NCBI RefSeq assembly: GCF_035046505.1
Contig: NC_089822.1
Coordinates: forward strand, 267,045,024 to 267,109,023
Source of the DNA: Tiliqua scincoides
Lineage: Eukaryota > Chordata > Lepidosauria > Squamata > Scincidae
Length of the DNA: 64,000 nucleotides
Direction: 5' to 3'
Shown: piece after piece, positions 60,146 through 64,000 of the stretch
Position numbering within the stretch: position 1 is the stretch's first letter
Layout: every line of letters starts with the position of its first letter
Translations under genes and position numbers: made by a program
The notes under the pieces: generated by a model
Databases searched by the model: none
Told to the model about the DNA's origin: nothing
Seen by the model: only the letters and a program-made list of their open reading frames with translations

Positions 60146-62385
60146 CTACCCAGTGTGGGTTCTTTGATGAACACTCAGGCCTGATCTCTGCCTGAAGCTC
60201 TTTCCACACTCCAAGCATTTATATGGTTTCTCCCCAGTGTGTATTCTTTGATGCACAGACAGGTCTGATCTCTGCCTGAAGCTCTTTCCACACTCCAAGC
60301 ATATATATGGTTGTTCACCAGTGTGTATTCCTTGATGCACAGAGAGGTTTGTCCTGTGAGTGAAGCTCTTTCCACACTCCAAGCATTTATATGGTTTCTC
60401 CCCTGTGTGAGTCATTTGATGCTCAGTGAGGTATGCTCTCGTACTGAAACTCTTTTCACACTCCAAGCATTTATATGGTTTCTCCCCAGTGTGGATTCTT
60501 TGATGCACAGCAAGGTTTCCTCTTGTATTGAAGCTCTTTCCACACTTCAAGCATTTATATGGTTTCTCCCCAGTGTGGATTCTTTGATGCACAGCGAGGT
60601 TTGCTCTTGTATTGAAGCTGTTTCCACACTCTAAGCATTTATAAGATTTCTCCCCAGTGTGAGTTTTTTGATGCACAGTGAGGTGTCCTCTCCTACTAAA
60701 GCTCTTTCCACACTCCAAGCATTTATATGGTTTCTCCCCAGTGTGGATTCTTTGATGCAGAGCAACGTATCCCCACTGAGTGAAGCTCTTTCCACACTCC
60801 AAGCATTTATATGGTTTCTCCCCAGTGTGGGTTCTTTGATGCACAGCGAGGTTTGCTCTCATACTGAAGATCTTTCCACACTCCAAGCATTTATATGGTT
60901 GTTCACCAGTGTGTATTCCTTGATGCACAGAGAGGCTTGTCCTCTGAGTGAAGCTCTTTCCACATTCCAAGCATTTATATGGTTTCTCTCCTGTGTGAGT
61001 TCTTTGATGCACAGTGAGGTATGCTCTCGTACTGAAGCTCTTTCCACACTCCAAGCATTTATATGGTTTCTCCCCAGTATGGATTCTTTGATGCGCAGCG
61101 AGGTTTGCTGCATCACTCAAGCTCTTTCCACACTCCAAGCATTTATATGGTTGCGCCCCAGTGTGGATTCTTCGATGCACAACGAGTTTTGCTTTCATAC
61201 TGAAGCTCTTTCCACACTCTAAGCATTTATAAGGTTTCTCCCCAGTGTGGGTTCTTTGATGCACAGCGAGGCTTCTTCTGAAATTGAAGCTCTTTCCACA
61301 CTCCAAGCATTTATATGGCTTCTCCCCAGTGTGAGTTCTTTGATGCACAGTGAGGCTTGTCAACTGAGTGAAGCTCTTTCCACACTCCAAGCATTTATAT
61401 GGTTTCTCCCCTGTGTGAGTTCTTTGATGCACAGTGAGGTATGCTCTCGTACTGAAGCTCTTTCCACATTCCAAGCATTTATAAGGTTTCTCCCCAGTGT
61501 GGATTCTTTGATGCGCAGCGAGGTTTGCTGCGTTACTCAAGCTCTTTCCACACTCCAAGCATTTATATGGTTGCTCCCAAGTGTGGATTCTTCGATGCAC
61601 AGTGAGTTTTGCTTTCATACTCAAGCTCTTTCCACACTCCAAGTATTTATAAGGTTTCTCCCCAGTGTGGGTTCTTTGATGCACAGTGAGGCTTCTTCTG
61701 AAATTGAAGCTCTTTCCACACTCCAAGCATTTATAAGGTTTCTCCCCAGTGTGAGTTCTTTGATGCACAGTGAGGCTTGTCGACTGAGTGAAGCTAATTC
61801 CACACTCGAAGCATTTATGTGGTTTCTCATGTTTTGATTTACTGTTAAAGGTTTTAGCACTTTGAGGGGCTTTTTCCCTCCTCTTTCTAGTTTCTTTTTC
61901 TGGATCATCTGGAAAGACACTCAAATCCCTACCGTGATGAGCATCAGATTTTTTTCTCTCTTGCTCTGTCTGGCTTCCCTTCTGCTTCTGTGATCTGTCT
62001 TCATGTGCAGCTTTCTCACTTCTTTGGAATTTTTCATGGAGTCCGAGCTGTGAGCTTGTACTGAAGCCCTTTTTCCTCTCATAGCACTTCAACCTTTTCT
62101 TCCCTGTGCAGATTTCACTGTGTTCATTAATGTAGGATTCAGAACTGATTGTTTCCCCCTTTTCCCTTCTCTTCCCCTTTGGATGTTCTTGTTGTCTTGG
62201 GATTTCATGGAAATCAGAAACCTGAAGAATGAGCGCTTCAGTTCTCCTGACAGGTGCTGGTCTTCCCTCCGGCCTCCTTGATCCATCCTGGTCTCTAAGA
62301 GTCACTTCCTCTACATCACGCAAGGCCGTTTCTGGTGACACCCCATGTGGCTTCGTCTGATTCTCATTGTCTTGGCTGCACTTTC
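60146..62385 (-). CDS. Gene C, C2H2 zinc-finger exon (20 fingers)
   Basis: Acceptor ATCTCTCTGTTCCAG, phase 2, at 62385; stop TAG at 60146-60148, four codons earlier than in gene A because a linker GAG became TAG, which costs no finger. With the KRAB exon the in-window coding part is 789 codons including the stop. Spacer nearly as in A, with decayed finger LKCYERKKGF. Helix residues -1,2,3,6: QTSV, FRSV, MAKV, NANA, TAYV, QTSV, FRSV, MAKV, DANA, TAYV, QTSV, MANV, QGYL, RGHV, TANV, TGNV, TAYE, HTNV, QSDV, QSGV. Fingers 1-5 and 6-10 are a duplicated five-finger block. Finger 3 has lost its first Cys (YKYLEC) and its core Phe (Leu instead), so it should not fold around zinc. Finger 17 reads CEKSF. 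Confidence 0.9.
60960..61800 (-). repeat. Five-finger block duplication (2 x 420 bp)
   Basis: Fingers 1-5 and 6-10 of gene C share helix order at a 420-bp spacing, with only a few differences (NANA/DANA, and the lost Cys in the first copy). Boundaries are approximate. Confidence 0.7.
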
Positions 62386-62560
62386 CTGGAACAGAGAGAT
62401 TATATCTTGATTAGCAACAGAGAAATGGAACCTCCCATGGACACTATTTAGCATATAAATATACTCAGAAATAAACCCAACAGATTCAGAGGATATGATT
62501 CCCAGGAAATTATGCACAGTATTGCAGCCCTTCCGAGTGACCAGCTCTCAGTGGATAGAG

Positions 62561-62782
62561 CAGGGGTTCCAACCTCCAGTTCAGGGGCCAAATCTGGCCT
62601 GCCACAAGACTTTATCTGACCCGCAGCAACTTAGATAACTTTTCCCCCCAACCACACAGTCAACATGCGCAGTTCAGTCTGCCACACTTCTCTCTACATG
62701 GCCAGAGTGTGCCAGCCTGGCTAACCCTCACTTTCAATCACCTGGGCCATACGATGTAAGATCCTTATAGCATAAATATTCA
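62561..62782. mobile_element. hAT-type MITE, partial, in gene C intron
   Basis: Begins CAGGGGTTCCAACCTCCAG and follows 3120-3343 of gene A in inverted order; its other end is replaced by the LINE fragment. Confidence 0.6.
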
Positions 62783-63060
62783 ATGATAACCTCCAATGTT
62801 ATCGACTCCAATACTCTCCTATATTACCTCCTTGATGATCCTTATTTTACAGACAAATTTTGGAGCACAAAAATAAAACAATTGGGAGTCGAGCCTGACT
62901 TACTTGGCCATCTGTCACAAGACGAGGCATTTAGGCTCATTAAAGGGAGACTCCTGGACATTCATACTTCCAAAATTCTATCTGCTGCTAATAAAATATG
63001 TTCACCAATACACTTTCACTTACTGGTTAAAGTAGGGGAAATCCCCAACTATTTATACAT
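62783..63060 (+). mobile_element. LINE ORF2 C-terminal fragment, family unclear
   Basis: About 92 codons stay open (LLYYLLDDPYFTDKFWSTK, then HLSQDEAFRLIKGRLLDIH). The style (an RLIKxRLxDIExQ-like stretch) is that of reptile LINE proteins, but I cannot place the family. Present only in gene C, not at the same sites in A or B. Confidence 0.35.
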
Positions 63061-63345
63061 TTTGGAATGCGGCCCCTCCCCTTCGGAGCCATGCCAGGCT
63101 CTAGCAGCCCAGAATGGCTCTCCAGGGTTTTGAAGGAGTTTTTAGATCCCCACCTGGAAATGCAGCAAGGACTGAACTCAGAATCTTCTGCATGCCAAGC
63201 AGCTTCTCTGCCACGGAGCCAAAGCCCCTCCCTTAATGACCTTTGTCACTTTGGAAACTTCCCATCCCGGCATTTGCTCCCCATTTCTCTGCAGAATCAC
63301 TGATGATAAACACTAACAACAATCCATACCTTTTAGCATCTAGGG

Positions 63346-63549
63346 CAGTGGTGTCCAAACTTCTCAGTTAGAGCCACACTGTATATTTTACACACAAAAA
63401 TTCACTTTTATAAATGAATGAATGAATGAAATTTGAATGAATCCATCAATAGCAAAAATATCAGCAATAAAGAATATTTTAAATTGTTGCAGGCGGAAAA
63501 AATCTTGTGCCCCCTAATGTGCCCCCAGGCCACAGTTTGGAGACCCCTG
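63346..63549. mobile_element. hAT-type MITE with perfect 8-bp duplication
   Basis: ATCTAGGG at 63338-63345 and 63550-63557; ends CAGTGGTGTCCAAAC and GGAGACCCCTG. Same insertion as 38493-38693. Confidence 0.85.
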
Positions 63550-63584
63550 ATCTAGGGAGATGAAGCAAAGGGGTCCTGACTTAC

Positions 63585-63711
63585 CCAGAAAAGCCACGTT
63601 CTCCAGATTCTCCACCATCACTTCTGCATACAGGGCCTTCTGGTTGGGCTCCAGCAGAGCCCACTCCTCCTTGGAGAAAGACACAGCCACCTCCTCAAAG
63701 GAAACCGGAGC
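63585..63711 (-). CDS. Gene C, KRAB A-box exon
   Basis: A 127-base exon, phase 0 in and phase 1 out, encoding [20 protein letters not shown] and then [19 protein letters not shown] is intact, but the MLE motif reads MVE (GTG for CTG). MLE lies in the TRIM28-contact surface of mammalian KRAB boxes; Leu to Val is mild, so loss of function is not certain. Donor GTAAGTC is good. Confidence 0.88.
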
Positions 63712-64000
63712 CTGAATGAAGAAAGGTACAGATTATCCCTACCCAAGACACATTTCAGAGACTCCAGGAGGGGAAACCTGATATTTTCCTGCAAAGCTCA
63801 ACCCTTTGCATTTCAGCAATTTAAAAGCGTAGTTCTTAAGTTTTGTTCATTAGAATAACAACAAAGAACAAAAAGCATCGCACCAAACTGCTGCTTCCAG
63901 AAGACCCCCATGCAGTCCTTCCTCAAGTCACAGTGCCCCCTGCCAGATCTTGGAGACCCCTCCTGCACACTGCAGAGGCAGGCAACTCTGTGACACCTCA
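63712..64000 (-). other. Gene C: 5' intron (cut by window edge)
   Basis: Matches 38856-39150 of gene B. Exons 1 and 2 of gene C must lie beyond the right edge. Confidence 0.7.

Overview
The window is from a vertebrate genome, most likely a squamate reptile. The basis is the combination of spliced KRAB/C2H2 zinc-finger genes with large finger exons, CR1 and L1 and L2 LINEs, a Ty1/copia element, a Ty3/gypsy-type element, hAT and mariner MITEs and tRNA-derived SINEs, all of kinds common in lizards. No species can be named from the sequence alone. No tRNA, rRNA or CRISPR was seen.

Host genes. Three KRAB zinc-finger genes (called A, B and C here) are present. A (+, 1207-5603) and C (-, 60146-63711) lie near opposite ends in opposite orientation; the window cuts off the 5' exons of both. 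B (-, 31499-41446) has a full four-exon coding model whose splice phases fit: a pre-SCAN-type N-terminal exon, a short linker exon, a KRAB A-box exon and a finger exon with 24 complete fingers. A fourth copy (D, 14929-17760, -) keeps only the promoter region, the linker exon and flanking introns; the coding part of its first exon is gone. A small piece of the same promoter lies at about 31090-31220. The locus therefore grew by segmental duplication with inversion. KRAB zinc-finger proteins are nuclear repressors that usually silence transposable elements through TRIM28; A and C each carry a substitution in the KRAB motifs known to be needed for that contact, B does not.

Mobile DNA. Between and inside the genes lie: a full-length L1 (8488-14462, -) with two open reading frames and a perfect 12-bp target duplication; a solo ERV-like LTR (18315-18942); a copia element with both LTRs (19011-23345, +); a gypsy-type element with both LTRs (23595-30497, -), itself interrupted by a CR1 (27074-28713) and a short AAT-tailed insert; an RTE/R4-like LINE (about 43335-45840, -); and a copia-type solo LTR (48724-54419) split by a full-length CR1 (48908-54048, -) with an open ORF2. 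Several MITEs occur at equivalent positions in the duplicated genes and so predate the duplications.

Layout: 1-6316 gene A; 6318-8475 CR1 fragment and AT-rich spacer; 8476-14474 L1; 14929-17760 gene remnant D; 17761-30497 three LTR elements; 30730-31230 promoter remnant; 31499-43330 gene B and its GC-rich promoter; 43335-48718 LINE and small repeats; 48719-54424 nested CR1 in a solo LTR; 54610-59035 MITE, SINE, LINE pieces and unassigned DNA; 59036-64000 gene C. I found no clearly new system; the points of most interest are the SCAN-less gene B, the altered KRAB boxes, the fresh finger duplications, and the near-intact L1 and CR1.
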